Source: Madurella fahalii (lineage: Eukaryota; Ascomycota; Sordariomycetes; Sordariales). Taken from it: DNA of 64,000 nucleotides. The stretch is taken from assembly GCA_029876055.1 (NCBI GenBank), contig CM056878.1, forward strand, positions 2,914,001 to 2,978,000. The letters run 5' to 3'. A model generated the notes under the pieces. The model was not told where the DNA came from. It did no database searches and worked only from the letters and a program-made list of their open reading frames with translations. A program made the position numbers and the translations under genes. Positions 11,005-22,137 of the stretch are shown here, in pieces (position 1 is the stretch's first letter; every line of letters begins with the position of its first letter).

Positions 11005-11610
11005 ATGTCAGACCAGCAACCGGGAGACCAGCACAAGTTCAACTCGTACTACTGCGCCTGCATCCACTGCTGCTGCCATAACCGTGTCGCGTCCCCGTTC
11101 AATGAGATCTGCGGGAAGTGTAAGCTGAAATGCTATCCGCCTCCGCAACCTCGGCCTCGGCCCTCGGCGACGGGGATGCTGGTGCCGTCGGAGTGGGAGT
11201 GGGAGTGGGGCCTGGAGAAGGAGAACGGGAAAAAGAAGGAGGAGAAGGAGGAGGAGAAGCGGGAGGGAGGGACGGGCGCGGGTTCGGAAATACGTTTGGA
11301 AACGGGTTTTTGGTCGAGCTTGGGCTTGGACGTCCCGTTACCCACGGCCGCCCACTTCCGCCCCGAGGGACCCAAATCGGTCGAGAGGTCGGTGCTTCGG
11401 TCTGGTATTCGGTATAAGTGTCTGTGCAAGATGTGCGGTTGCAAGGAGCTGTTCAGGTACAAGGCGGCGTATTGTTGGAAGTGTAGTATTGAGTGTGTTG
11501 AGGGGGAGGATAAAGGGAAAGGGAAGGATGGTGAGGAGGGGAGGGAGGGCAACAAGGGTGGGAACGGGGGCGGGAGCGGGCTTGTGCCCGAGATGTCTGG
11601 GGCTCTGTAG
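11005..11610 (+). CDS. Small protein with duplicated Cys-rich motif
   Basis: Intronless 201-aa protein I cannot assign to a named family. Two copies of one cysteine pattern stand at either end. Motif 1 is C17-x-C19-x2-C22-(C)-C24-x11-C36-x2-C39-x3-C43; motif 2 is C139-x-C141-x2-C144-x-C146-x10-C157-x2-C160-x3-C164. Seven cysteines each with matching spacing suggests two small zinc-binding modules that arose by duplication. Between them are a proline stretch, WEWEWEW and a highly charged Lys/Glu run (about residues 71-87); the C-tail is Gly/Lys/Glu-rich. No signal peptide or membrane segment, so probably intracellular. The only other long frame here is antisense and low complexity. Start chosen as the first ATG before motif 1. 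Function unknown. Confidence 0.75.
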   Translation: MSDQQPGDQHKFNSYYCACIHCCCHNRVASPFNEICGKCKLKCYPPPQPRPRPSATGMLVPSEWEWEWGLEKENGKKKEEKEEEKREGGTGAGSEIRLETGFWSSLGLDVPLPTAAHFRPEGPKSVERSVLRSGIRYKCLCKMCGCKELFRYKAAYCWKCSIECVEGEDKGKGKDGEEGREGNKGGNGGGSGLVPEMSGAL

Positions 11611-12491
11611 AGTGAGTTAAGGAACGTTGACGGTAAGAGGTATTGGCTGGCTGGCTGGCCAAGGTATCGATGAAGGAAAGGTACGTTGGGTTTGCCATTG
11701 CTGGCGTAGATCCGACAGGTAGTTTGTCTACGAAATGGATAAACAACGTTCACGTTCCCATGTGCCAAACCGGAGCCGGAAACCAGAAACACCCGTGAAA
11801 AGTAAGTCTCATCTAGAGGCCCAGTCCACAAGGTTTCACAGACCATGTAGCGTGAGAAAATCTCGGATAAGACAAGCACAATCAGCACGAGCACATTGGC
11901 CTGATCTGGCCTGGGCTATGGGGAGTCACTACTGATCCTGTTCACTGGAGCATATGAGACTCCTGTAGACTTTTGACGATATTGCGAGTATGATGTGAAG
12001 ACGCCGACGCAATCAACCAGCCAAGTTCGAAATATGCGCCTCCTTCTATCGTGCAATGTGAGCAGCAACTATCTAACAGCAACCCGGTAGAAAATAAGCC
12101 TCTCGGCGCAGGCACCGCTAGCGAATCAGCTGCTATGTTCCCTCTGGGCACCGGTAAATGATCAGGACGTTTTGGAGGTGAAACAGGTCTTGATGATAAG
12201 GATTGGTGCCGTGAAGAGAAGAAGAGGAGGGAAGCAGAAAGTTTTCGAGGCTCACTTCCAAGAAATAGGGACCGAGTCCAGATTGGCCTGTGCGTTTCCA
12301 CCAGAAGCTATCCGTTTATGGAAGGCGGTGAAGTCTAACTATGGGACGAGCAGAAAAGTGGATCCTGCTTCCGACATCGAAAAAGTTCACGGGTTTTGGC
12401 GTGCCGCGAGTTGACGAGCGGAGCGTCCGTGTCAGGATTCAGCTTTACAGCCCCGACTGCGTTGGGCGTGCGAGGAAGCTGTCACATTAAC
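11611..12491. other. Intergenic
   Basis: 881 nt between the Cys-motif gene and the mL46 gene. Short open frames only, none with recognisable content. Contains the mL46 promoter; I see no clear element. Confidence 0.5.
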
Positions 12492-13759
12492 ATGATGTCG
12501 GCGCCGGGCAGAGGGTCGGCTCTGCTAAGGAGTAAGTGGCTCTAGTGTTCGAGGAGGTGCTCAATTGCAGAATGGAAAGCTGACTTTTGTTTTCTGTCAG
12601 GCTCCCAAAGGGTCTGCTCCCAGTGCGCTCGAGCAACGGCGAGAACGACGGCGAGCCAGGCTTCTCGGATTCTGCCATTGAGCGCCCGCCGCTACTATGC
12701 CGCCGAGGCATCGACTCCCTCTACTCCAGAACCTTCACGACAGACACCACCACCGCCCCCTCCACCGGTAACAACCACCCCCAAGCCGACAGTCATCAAC
12801 GCCGACCCCACCCGCTACCGCATCAAATCCGGCCTCATTCTGACGCGCCCGCCGCTCCTCACACGCGAGCAGACGCCCTTTGAGTCGGCCTTCTACCTCT
12901 ACCAGAAGCGGCTCAACGAGCGGCTCGCCGCGCCGTTCCGCCCGCGCTTCTACTTCAAGAAGGACACGGCCGCCGACCTGGATTGGCGCATCAAGCTGCG
13001 CGAACGCCACGGCGTGCCCGCCAAGGACATTGGCCGGTACAACCCCAAGGGCCGCCAGGCATGGAACGACGAGGTGCTAGTCGGCAGCACGACGCCGGAT
13101 CCGGCCAACATCATCGAGCGCCTGCTGGCCGACGCCGAGGTGCGCATCAGCGAGGACGGCGAGCCGATCCCGCCCGAGGACCGCGTGCCCATCGAGAGGC
13201 CCCAGCCGAGACGCACCGAGGCGGACGAGAAGAACGATGTGCGTAGGTTGGACCGGGCGTTGGACAGGACCCTGTATTTGATCGTGAGGAGGAAGGTGGA
13301 GGAAGTTGAGGGGGATGGCATGTGGGAGTTCCCGGCTGGGTACGTGCTTACGGAGGAGACGCTGCACGAGGTATGCTGCTTTTGCTCATTTCTTCTCCCC
13401 CGGAGGCGTAGGCCACATTTATGTAGATCTTTTAAGCGCGTTGCTAACTTCTCTCGTCTCAGACCGCTGCCCGCGTCCTTGCCGAGTCGGCTGGGATTAA
13501 CATGAACACCTGGATCGTCGGTCGTGTGCCCGTCGCCCACCGCGTCATCAAGCCCGTCTTTGCCGAGGACGGCACGACACTACGGCAGCGGGGCGAAAAG
13601 ACCTTCTTTCTCAAGGGCCGCATCATGGCGGGCCAGGCGGACCTCTCCGGCAACAAGCACGGTCTGACCGACTTCATGTGGCTGACCCACGAGGAGCTCA
13701 AGGAGACGCTCCCCGAGGATTACTATCTCAGCGTGCAGGGCATGATGGGCGACAGGTAG
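12492..13759 (+). CDS. MRPL17: Mitochondrial large-subunit ribosomal protein mL46
   Basis: Predicted 368-aa mitoribosomal protein, homologue of yeast Mrpl17. Three exons: 12492-12531, 12601-13370 and 13463-13759. The 40-nt first exon plus the start of exon 2 encode a typical mitochondrial targeting sequence: Arg/Ser/Ala-rich without acidic residues until about AAEAS (residue 48). A Pro-rich linker follows, then the conserved body with RYRIKSGLILTRPP, TPFESAFYLYQKRLNERL and a Nudix-like fold (MWEFPAGYVLTEETLHE, then ARVLAESAG). The Nudix catalytic box is not kept, as usual for mL46. Introns are 69 and 92 nt; the second sits inside the Nudix-like helix. The second of two adjacent ATG codons could also be the start; targeting would be unchanged. 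Confidence 0.92.
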
Positions 13760-14514
13760 AGACGGGGACACCATGTAGAGTCTTTGGTGTGCGACCGGGC
13801 GACGCAAACGAGGCGCTATCGCGCTCTGTTTATGTTGTATTATAATCTAGAAATGTATGCTATGTATAGAGAACGTCTCTTTGCATCTGCTCCTGGAATA
13901 AGGTGTTACGTGCTCTCCAAAATCTATGAGGTAAATTTGCCAGGCCTGTTGTAGACTGTTGTTAACTGGATCCCCGTCCCCTGGGCGTTAGGGGGATGAT
14001 GAAGGCGAGTTGTTCGCTGGCCTGCCAATTCACAGGCTTACTGTGACTACGAGTCTATAATAAGTCATTGTCGGCGGGGTCATATTGACCGAAAAGACAT
14101 TCACGATACAAGCGTTCACTGTATTCACAACGCTATTACGAAAGCCGCTTCGCGGCCTCCCAGCTATTAAACCTTTCCGCTCCTCCTCCTGTGCCAGGTC
14201 CATCACCCCAGCTCTGCCGAGTCGCAGTATACTGTCACACCTCCCCCAAAGCTCACTATCCCGTGGCGGAACTGGCTCTGCGACATCAGGTCTCAATTCT
14301 TCCGTTGCCCTCGGCATTCTCAAGAAAAAAACTCAATTTCGGAAAAAGCTCGTCTCTCAATTGCTGCGTTCTACGGACCATCTGGGGCTGCCCGACACTA
14401 CTTATCTCGCCTCGTTCAGTCCCCTTGCTTTCCAACGCACTCGCGCGGTCCGCGCAAACGCGAGTCCTTTCGTGCCGTGTCTTACACCACAGTGGCAAAC
14501 ACGGCTGCAGTCAT
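13760..14514. other. Intergenic, 3' of mL46
   Basis: AT-richer non-coding stretch with the probable mL46 3' UTR at its start (TATTATAATCT, ATGTATGCTATGTAT). No supported gene. Confidence 0.5.
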
Positions 14515-14847
14515 CTAGCTGTCGAAGCCGCCGTTGTTGGCGCCGCCTCGGATGTTAAACCCCGGTTCTGGAGCGATACGTATAGCGCTTTAGTCAACCG
14601 ACTTGAAAACCTGTTCCAGGTTTCCGCGGCTTCCCAACCCCAACTGGGCTGCCATGTACTTTGTGTCGACAATTCTAAGCAAGATCTTCTTGATTTCCTT
14701 GCGGGAAGATGCGGCGTCAGGTGAAAGTCTTGAGGGAAGCTCTCGTAGACAAAGCAGCGGTCGACGAGCTGGTTGTAGCCAATGATAAATTGCCGGTGCT
14801 TCTTGATTCTCTCTTTGTAAGTTTTGTAGTTCCATTTTTATTTTCAC
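14515..14847 (-). pseudogene. Possible decayed coding fragment
   Basis: The minus strand shows protein-like content in two frames offset by one base. One frame opens with KERIKKHRQFIIGYNQLVD; the other continues with KEIKKILLRIVDTKYMAAQL, meets a TAA, and in the same frame goes on as SAIRIAPEPGFNIRGG before a final TAG at 14515. This looks like one short gene broken by a frameshift and a stop, or badly predicted exons of an intact small gene. I cannot name the family. Low confidence; it could be chance. Confidence 0.3.
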
Positions 14848-16339
14848 AGTCTTTGCTTCTCTGTCGACCTTGATTTTGGATAAATTTCACGTCCTGCAGC
14901 TATTTGGTTGCTGGTGTCGTTAAAGGAATCCCTCCTTCACACCTTCACACATCAGGTGCCGGAAGTCCCTCAGCGGCAACTGTGAGGTTCTGGCCCGGTC
15001 TCAGACATAACTTTCGAGTCACTGGCGCCTGGCAGCGGTCCAGGTAAGGCACGCCTTGTGAAAAGGCATCGTGAAATTTAATTTTTTATTTTTTATTTTT
15101 TAATTTTTAATTTTTAATTTTTTTTAATTTTTTATTTTTTATTTTTTATTTTTTTTATTTTTTTATTTTTTTTTTCCCTCTCAGGAACAGAGGGCTCGGG
15201 TATGAGAGGACAACTTTCCGATCAATAAGCTTCACCAAACCCGTGGGACGTGAACGTCTACGAACTGTATACTTTTGTTCGCTGTCGTAAGAGAGGTAAA
15301 CCCGCCCGACTCGCAGACTAGGAAGTGGAAGATGGTTGCGCGGGATAACTTGCCGCTTCTTCCATACCAAGCGGCTTATAAGTATTACTATTGTGACTAA
15401 CGGAACGGAGAAGTGTTCTACCCACAATTGGATCAGGCCTAAGCGTCAATCTAAGTTAGAACAACATCGAAAGTCAGACGATGCAATAACAAACGGACAG
15501 GCAGAGGAGCAAGCAACAGCCAATCGAGCCAGGGCATCACCAACATCTATGTCTGGACGCGAAACAGATTACAGATAGCTTGTCCAATTTTTAAAAGCCT
15601 TTGTCTGTGTTTGGTCATAGTGCCTCGAATGGAGGATTATGGGAATGGCAGGGCTCAAGGCAGGGAAGGGGCAAGGGGTTAAGAATGGGCCGTCGGGACG
15701 GACCAATGAGAGGCTGCCTGATACCCAAACAGGAAGGCATTCAAAACTTAATGGCAGGCAGATTCCTTAATTGCCCTAACAAAACATTTACGCCGTTTTC
15801 CCCACATAAACTCCAAGCCGAACATTCGAGTGGCTGGAACTCTAGCATCATCCGCGTCTTAATCGTCCTTAGTAGGACAACTCCGTCCATCCGGCATCAT
15901 CCAACTAAGTCTTGAGGTGAGCCCTCGAGGTGTTGCATCGCACACACCGACTCCGTGGTGGGAACAACTCGGCGATCATGAGGGTGCTTCAACAGCTTTC
16001 CAATTAAGGTAGATTAGGACTCAGGCTCGCAACCCTACAAACGAACGCCAGACACCATTTTCCAATAACACGGCAACGAAGATGAACAATTTCTTCTGTC
16101 CCACCGAGCGCCTTCCCCCCCCCCTTTGGACCAAAAATAAAATGTATATGTAATAAGCTAAATAATGAATATAGATACAAAATATCTTTTCCAAAGCAAA
16201 CCCTACGTTGACTTGGCATTATGACGCTCCGAAATATAAAAGAAATGAAAAAATAAAGAACGAAAGGGGGAAAAAAGCGAATAAGAAGAAAAATAAAATA
16301 AAACAATCGTTGCTCATCACATCATTCAGTCGTAATCAT
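14848..16339. other. Intergenic with A/T tract
   Basis: No gene seen. It contains the T-rich low-complexity tract at 15074-15175. The last 300 nt (from about 16040) are A-rich on the plus strand and probably belong to the 3' UTR of the minus-strand gene ending at 16340. Confidence 0.5.
15074..15175. repeat. T-rich (TTTTTTA)n low-complexity tract
   Basis: About 100 nt made almost only of T with single or double A every 5-8 bases, an imperfect short tandem repeat. It stands out sharply from the GC-rich surroundings. It could be a slippage-grown microsatellite or the A-tail remnant of an old retroelement; no element body is visible next to it. Confidence 0.9.
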
Positions 16340-16949
16340 TCAGCCGTGATACCGCGTCCTATAATAACTCGTTCTTTCCCCCAGCCCAGGCCGCGGAGCA
16401 AACGGACGTGACGGCCCAGCCGCCGTGACGCCCACGTCAAGATCAATCCCGAGGCTCCTCCCCCGCAGGTAGTCCTCCTCCTCCTCCCTGGCCCACCTCT
16501 CGCCGTACTCCTCCTCCTCCTCTTCCTCCTCCTCCCGCGTCCTCCGCCTCGGCCGTCCTACCCCATACTCCCTCTCCACGCGCGGCACAGAGGTATACCG
16601 CCCGCTCCCCCGCCAGCCACGCTCCTCGTAGCACGACTCGTCATCGTCGTCGTCGTCGTCGGCCTCAGGGCCGAGATCAAACCTCAGCCCGCCCCCATCG
16701 ACGCCGTCCACGTGCGGCCGCTCGTACCGGTAACGGCGGTTGGACGGGCGCTCTGTTTCTGTGCCCGTATCCTCTCGGTCCCAGTCCCGGTCCCGGTCGT
16801 GGGGGTCGGCTCCCCTTCCGATCCGCAATCCGCTCCGCAGCGGGGTCCGTTCCCGCCCGGTTGCGGACGGGTAGCGCGGACGGGGCCGCGATGGTAGTGG
16901 CGGTAGTGGCGACGGCTCGCGCCTAGTAGGAGTAGTTGTTGTTGTTGCT

Positions 16950-16981
<32 letters not shown>

Positions 16982-18586
16982 GGCGTTGGCGGTTGCTGCT
17001 ATCCATGCGCTCGCCATGCGCTCCACCATGTGGGTGGCTTCCTCGCGGCCTTTGGTGTAGGCGTTGTTGGTCATCTGTTGGACTGTGTCATATGGCAGAG
17101 TCGTGGCGGCGGGGTTGGCTGTAGGGAAGAAAGCCCCTGGTGCCGAGGGGTTCCTGCCGAGGGGCCGGGGGTGGGAGATGGAGTGCCGACGTCGGTGCAG
17201 GCGAGGCCGTGGCTTGGGTTGGCCGTGGACGCCCTGGTCTGGGGAGAAGTTGGGCGGGATGCCGTAATGGACGGGGCTTTCCATGAAGTGGGCACCGCCC
17301 CCGCCCTGAGGCTTTCTAGGTGGGAGGCGCACGAAGGACGCCTCGGGCCCGGAAAAGCACGAATCGCTCGTGGGTGATGTGATGGACGTATTGTCCCCGG
17401 TAGAGAACATCTCGGAGACGACCGACGACTCTGTGCTTGGGGGCCCGCGGTAGTGAGCGGGCGGACATGGCTGCCCTTGCGGCAAGTGCTCGTGCTCCTT
17501 GACGGTGGCAGGGCGTTTGGTGGTCGGCTGGACGGTGGTCTTTTTGGGTTGGGCTTGGGCCCTTTTGCTGTGACCATCATCCGCCGGGCTGCGGGCCCTT
17601 GCTGGGGCTGCCGGAGACGCGGGGGTTTTGTTGTTGGTGGGTGCAGGCTGATGGGGATGGTTTCCGTCATCAGGCCGGCTGGCCTGATGAACTTGCGCCT
17701 GATTCATCCTTCGGATCTCGGCCTCCCGCTGGGCCGCCGCCGCACGCTGGGCATCCCGATAATGCAAGATGGCGAAGGGGTCGGCATCGGGCCTGGGGGA
17801 CCGCTTGTAGTACGCCGTGATGCTGACACGCTCCGTAGAATACTGCTTCTTCGACTCCCTAGCCTTTGAAGCAGGCCGTCTCGAAGATGGTCTTCCATCG
17901 CCAAAGTAGATATGGAACCCCCTGTGATGCTTGGAACTCCGTCGATCTCTCTCCTTTTCTCTTTCCCGGCCCCTTCCTCTCTCCCGGTCCCGGTCCCTCT
18001 CCTTATATCTGTCTGTAACCTTGGGCGTCACCTGAAAGTCCAGCTGGACCAGGGTTGTTTGGAAGGAGGGTTCGTCCAATCCTTGGAGCTCCAGCAAGAC
18101 AATCTCGATCTGCCGCTGTTCGTCGTCGCTCAGACACGATTTTTTCTTAGCCACTGGGATCGTGTCCCGGTTGAGCTCACGGATTGTCCTGGCTGCTTCT
18201 TGCTTGGAGATGCCCGGAACCGTAATTTTCTCCACCCTCTTCCAGGACGGCTTTAGCGGCTCGCCATCGCTGCTGTATCTGCCGCCGTCTTCAGCCTTTG
18301 TGAAGCGGTACACATAATACTCGGAGAGCATCTCGCGGGCTTCTTCAGTTGTTAAAGGCTGCGCCTCACGGAGGTCAAAGATCTTGACGAAGGGGTTATA
18401 ATGCTGTGCGTAAGGGACCGCATATTGCGGTTGTTGTAGGTAGGTTTGTGGCGGTGGCGGTGCTGCCCTCGCTGCAGGCCTGGGCTGGTATTGTTGCCCA
18501 CCGGGCCGCTGGGGATTGACGGTGCTGGTTCGCGGTGCCGACTGGGGGTCCCGGTTACCGTTGGGATGGCTTGCATAGTCCGCCAT
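16340..18586 (-). CDS. Fungal protein with low-complexity regions
   Basis: Intronless 748-aa protein, not recognised as a named family. An ordered-looking segment lies at about residues 60-215 (YNPFVKIFDLREAQPLTTEEAREML...; then LSDDEQRQIEIVLLELQG), followed by a dense Arg/Asp/Glu run (ERDRDRERGRGREREKERD) that contains most of its charge. Later parts are Pro/Ser/Arg-rich, with an alanine run from a GCN repeat (about 16951-16974), a Thr run, and acidic blocks (DDDDDDDE; EEEEEEEE) near the C-terminus. The start has Gln/Pro/Tyr-rich sequence. Such alternating-charge tracts are common in nuclear RNA-associated proteins; that is inference only. A TATA-like ATATATATG lies about 195 nt upstream of the start. 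Confidence 0.8.
16951..16974. repeat. GCN trinucleotide repeat coding poly-Ala
   Basis: A run of CGG/GCG triplets on the plus strand that encodes about nine alanines on the minus strand, next to a (GTT)n stretch. Likely variable in length between strains. Confidence 0.85.
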
Positions 18587-21500
18587 CTCGGTGGCTTATC
18601 AAAAGGGGCGGTGGGATGAGTTCTAGTGCCAAGTTCGGGACTTGTATGCACCTCGTGGACGAGGTGGACGCGGGTTTTCGTCTGCCCCGTTGGAAAGGAG
18701 AGCAGGAGGCGGAGTGAGACTGGCACTTTTACAGGGATCTAGGTGGTAGGCGTGGAGATGTGCTCGGGGGTGGGCGGAATATATATGGGTCGTGGGGTCC
18801 GCGAGCTGCTGCGAGACGGTAACGCCGAGCGGCCTGGGTAGTCCAGGGACGGCGCGGGGGAGAATCGGGGCGCAGCAGGGACGATCCGGGGAAGCCTTCG
18901 GATCGAGAAATGCGGAGCATCTAACCACCACAGAGGCTGGGCAACTTCGCGGTGTTTTATAAAGTCGCCCGTTTCCGCTGGTCAAACGACCACACCGCAC
19001 CTCGGTTACGCATGCTGACCTCAGGAGAGGACCTCGGGAGATGCGTATCCCTCCGTTACAAGCCAGACTAGGCGTAGAATGCGTCACTGATCGGTGCAAG
19101 GGGTGGTACGAGCGATCTTCTAGACTCGAGATGCAGATAGAGGGGGATTGCAATATAGCTGCAAGCCACCGCAAGGCAACAAAATAGACACATGCGTGTC
19201 GCGGATTGGCAAGCGTCCTGCATGCTTCGTCTACCGCGGCAGAATTGATAATATGTGCGGCCCCTGTGGGTTTCGCAGACATGCTCGTGCCATGTAAGCC
19301 AGCGGCTTCCCTGCGGTACACGCTACAATCGGGATCGGGGGATCCAGAGATTCGGGTTTCTGTGGCTGGTTGCCTCAGCTAAGACAACGCGGGACGCGCG
19401 AGCTGCGGCGATGACGATCCCGGGCGGCTGCAAGAAAGCCCACGGAAACAACAAGCCCAGGCGGACCAGCAGGCCGATACAGGTTGCCTTGTGTGGCGGC
19501 TCTGCCTAGCCGGGCAACGGTGAGGCAAAAAAGGTCCATCCTAGTCTTAGGTTGCGTGTTATGCAACCAGCCGGAACCAGACATTCATGGGGTGATGACT
19601 TTGGTGAGAGCGAAGGCGATAGCCCAGGCCTCTTATTCGCTGTTGGGACGATATACCACTGTCCGTGTGAGCGACGCTGCAAGCTGTCGGTTCCAGATGG
19701 CTGAATGGATCATCGAAAGGTGCATCTCTTGGGAGGCTAATTATGCCGCACCGCGTCGCTCTCTTCGTCCGCGGCCCGGATTCTTTGAGTTTGATATCAC
19801 GGGGGCGGTGTACGAGACAGTATCTACCTGATATTCCAGCAGCTTCGCTGAGGGTATGTCCGTCCCACTTCCATTGCCGGCTTTGTCGTTTGCTCAAGAC
19901 ACACTCTTGACCACCACTGGAAGCTCTGCTAAGGTCTGCTCTGCAGGGTCTGATCAGCAGCCTCATTATTATTCCCAAGATCGCAGAGCACTGCCCGGGT
20001 TCTTGGACCGAGGGGGCCGAGCCACACCTTACATTCCTTTTGTTGTCTTCCCACACCTCGACGCTGTACCTCGTACGCCATCTCACGATGCGGCTTCACT
20101 CTGTCGTCTCGGTTTCCCAATCGCCACTTTCCCCGCTCGATCCTTGGTTTTGCACCGGTGAGTCTGCCAGTGGTAGCATCATATGCGGGACTTGCATATG
20201 TGCGACATAATACTCCGGCAGAATCGCCCGAGCCTTGTCACTCCTCAATGGCCCATTGCCCGTTGCCCATTGCCCGGCTGCACTGCGACTACTCCCCCTC
20301 ATGTTTGCGCGTTGCATCCTCTTTTCAAGGTGCGCGGACCAGGCTCGGTTAAGAAAGAAGCAACACAGCTCTTAAGCGAAGAAGCACGCGGCGAGGCTGC
20401 GAGATAGGGAAGCGGGAACAAGAGTCCATCCAGAATAACTCTGTCGTATTTGTCATATGCAAGGCTGTAGACAAGATGCTGATAAAGCAGCTAGCGCAGT
20501 TTCGATCGCCGGCTGCATGGCGCCACGGGCATTTTCTGACAAACCGCGAGGCAGTTTCCTTCCCAGCCTACTGCTCGTAGGTTGCCTTCTCTGCTGGTAC
20601 ATACCTACTACTAACCTACAGTAGAGGCTTGCGGTGGTAGGTTGCCTCGAGAAACTCGGCGAGATTCCCTGTTGCTCGCAGCAGCAGCTCCGATCCTAAC
20701 GAGTGCGGATTGCCAGCCGCGGTCGCTACGGCGTTGAAATCGGGGAGACCCTTTTTTTCCCCTGTTCGACAGACAGTGAAATAGAATTTGAGACGGTCAT
20801 CTCGATGCCGGGAATATACGCCGGTAGAGCGAGAGCCTGCAGCTACCGGGAGGCAACCCGCCTCGTCCAACAAGGAGTCTAAGACTGCCTCGTGAGTAAT
20901 ACTTACGGAATACTTTTGTTTCGAGTTATTAGTAGCAAAGCACTCTGGCTTCCCGTGTGGCCTCCTCGATGTCAGCTCGGGGGAACGCGCTCAAGGAAGC
21001 AAAAAGCCCGCCATCCACGGCTAGTGGCGATAGACTGTGCAGCGGAAAGACCGGCAGACGCTGCAGCAATATAGAGCTGCCGATTGCGGCTTCAGTTGCG
21101 ATAACCGATGACAAGCGGTCTGCACTTAGGCATAACAAAGTTATATTGCCTAGTGTTGATTGGTACCAGGCCTACTTGTCTTGCGGTGCCATCACAAGCT
21201 CTAAGCGTGATGGGCGACGGCAAATCTCACGGATATCTTGTCCAACATATCACAACATCCAGCACTACAGTACAACGGGACACTATCCTACCGTGTCAAG
21301 ACCCCGGCTCAGGGGTCCGCTCAATATACTCGAGTTACTCTGTGTCATCGATTGCCCGACATGCAACGTGGTTTCGCCAGGACGTCTAGCGCATGGTGCT
21401 GTGAGATTCGGATGATGTTTCTGCCTCGAGGGAGCTGAAGAATGCTCAAAGGACTCGAGTTCTGGAATCATCTGGGCCCCAACCAACCCCCCTTCTGCTG

Positions 21501-22137
21501 GCGGAAGGACAAGCACAACGTGGCCACCGCATATGCCTCACCGCCCAACCATTGACACCACTCTCCACATCCAATGACATGCTCATTCATGAGCCATGTC
21601 CCCTTACCCCTACGTCATGGTAACCAATTGAAGCTGTTGCACCTCCAGATGGGCCATATTTCCCTCGTTTTTTCAGCTGTATGTCTGGTGCATTGATATT
21701 ATTAAATGGTGGCATATGCTTCGTAATCATACTAGCATAGTCGTGTGATACCTCAATCCAACGCATGGTTTTAGCTCTCGCACGTCGAGTTTTTCTTTGT
21801 TCTTTTTGGGAACAAATGCTCGCCCTACCATATGGAATGGGATTTCTCGATACTCACATATATCGCGTTTTCAGCCCCGGTGGGTCGTCGTACATGCAAC
21901 CGCGGAGCGGCGGAGCATCCGAGTCTCCCGGCGTGTCACGGCCGGCGGAGCCGATGCCGCTGTAGGAACACAAAGCAACAAGGGGGTTGCGATACTGCAC
22001 AACATGAGATGCTGCGTCTCAGGATAACCGTTCTATAACTTGTAGCAGAACCGTGCCGTACTCCTCATCCCTAACCGGTCTAATCCCGGAAACCGACATT
22101 CTGTTGTTAAAAATGCATATAGTATAGGTACTCCATC
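18587..22137. other. Intergenic, 3.5 kb
   Basis: No supported gene on either strand; frames are under 180 codons, mutually overlapping and without family content. A small period-7 tandem (TTGCCC-core, three copies) lies at 20255-20275. Base composition becomes more AT-rich from about 21.5 kb. The first 200 nt hold the promoter of the 748-aa gene. Confidence 0.5.

Noticed and set aside
11133..11894. 253-codon minus-strand open frame
   Set aside because: Ser/Pro-rich shadow of the Lys/Glu linker of the Cys-motif gene; no domain.
14590..14847. Small Tim (Tim9-like) chaperone gene
   Set aside because: LVDRCF and DTKYMAAQ recall Tim9, but the twin CX3C cysteines are absent and the frame is broken, so the match is too weak to name.
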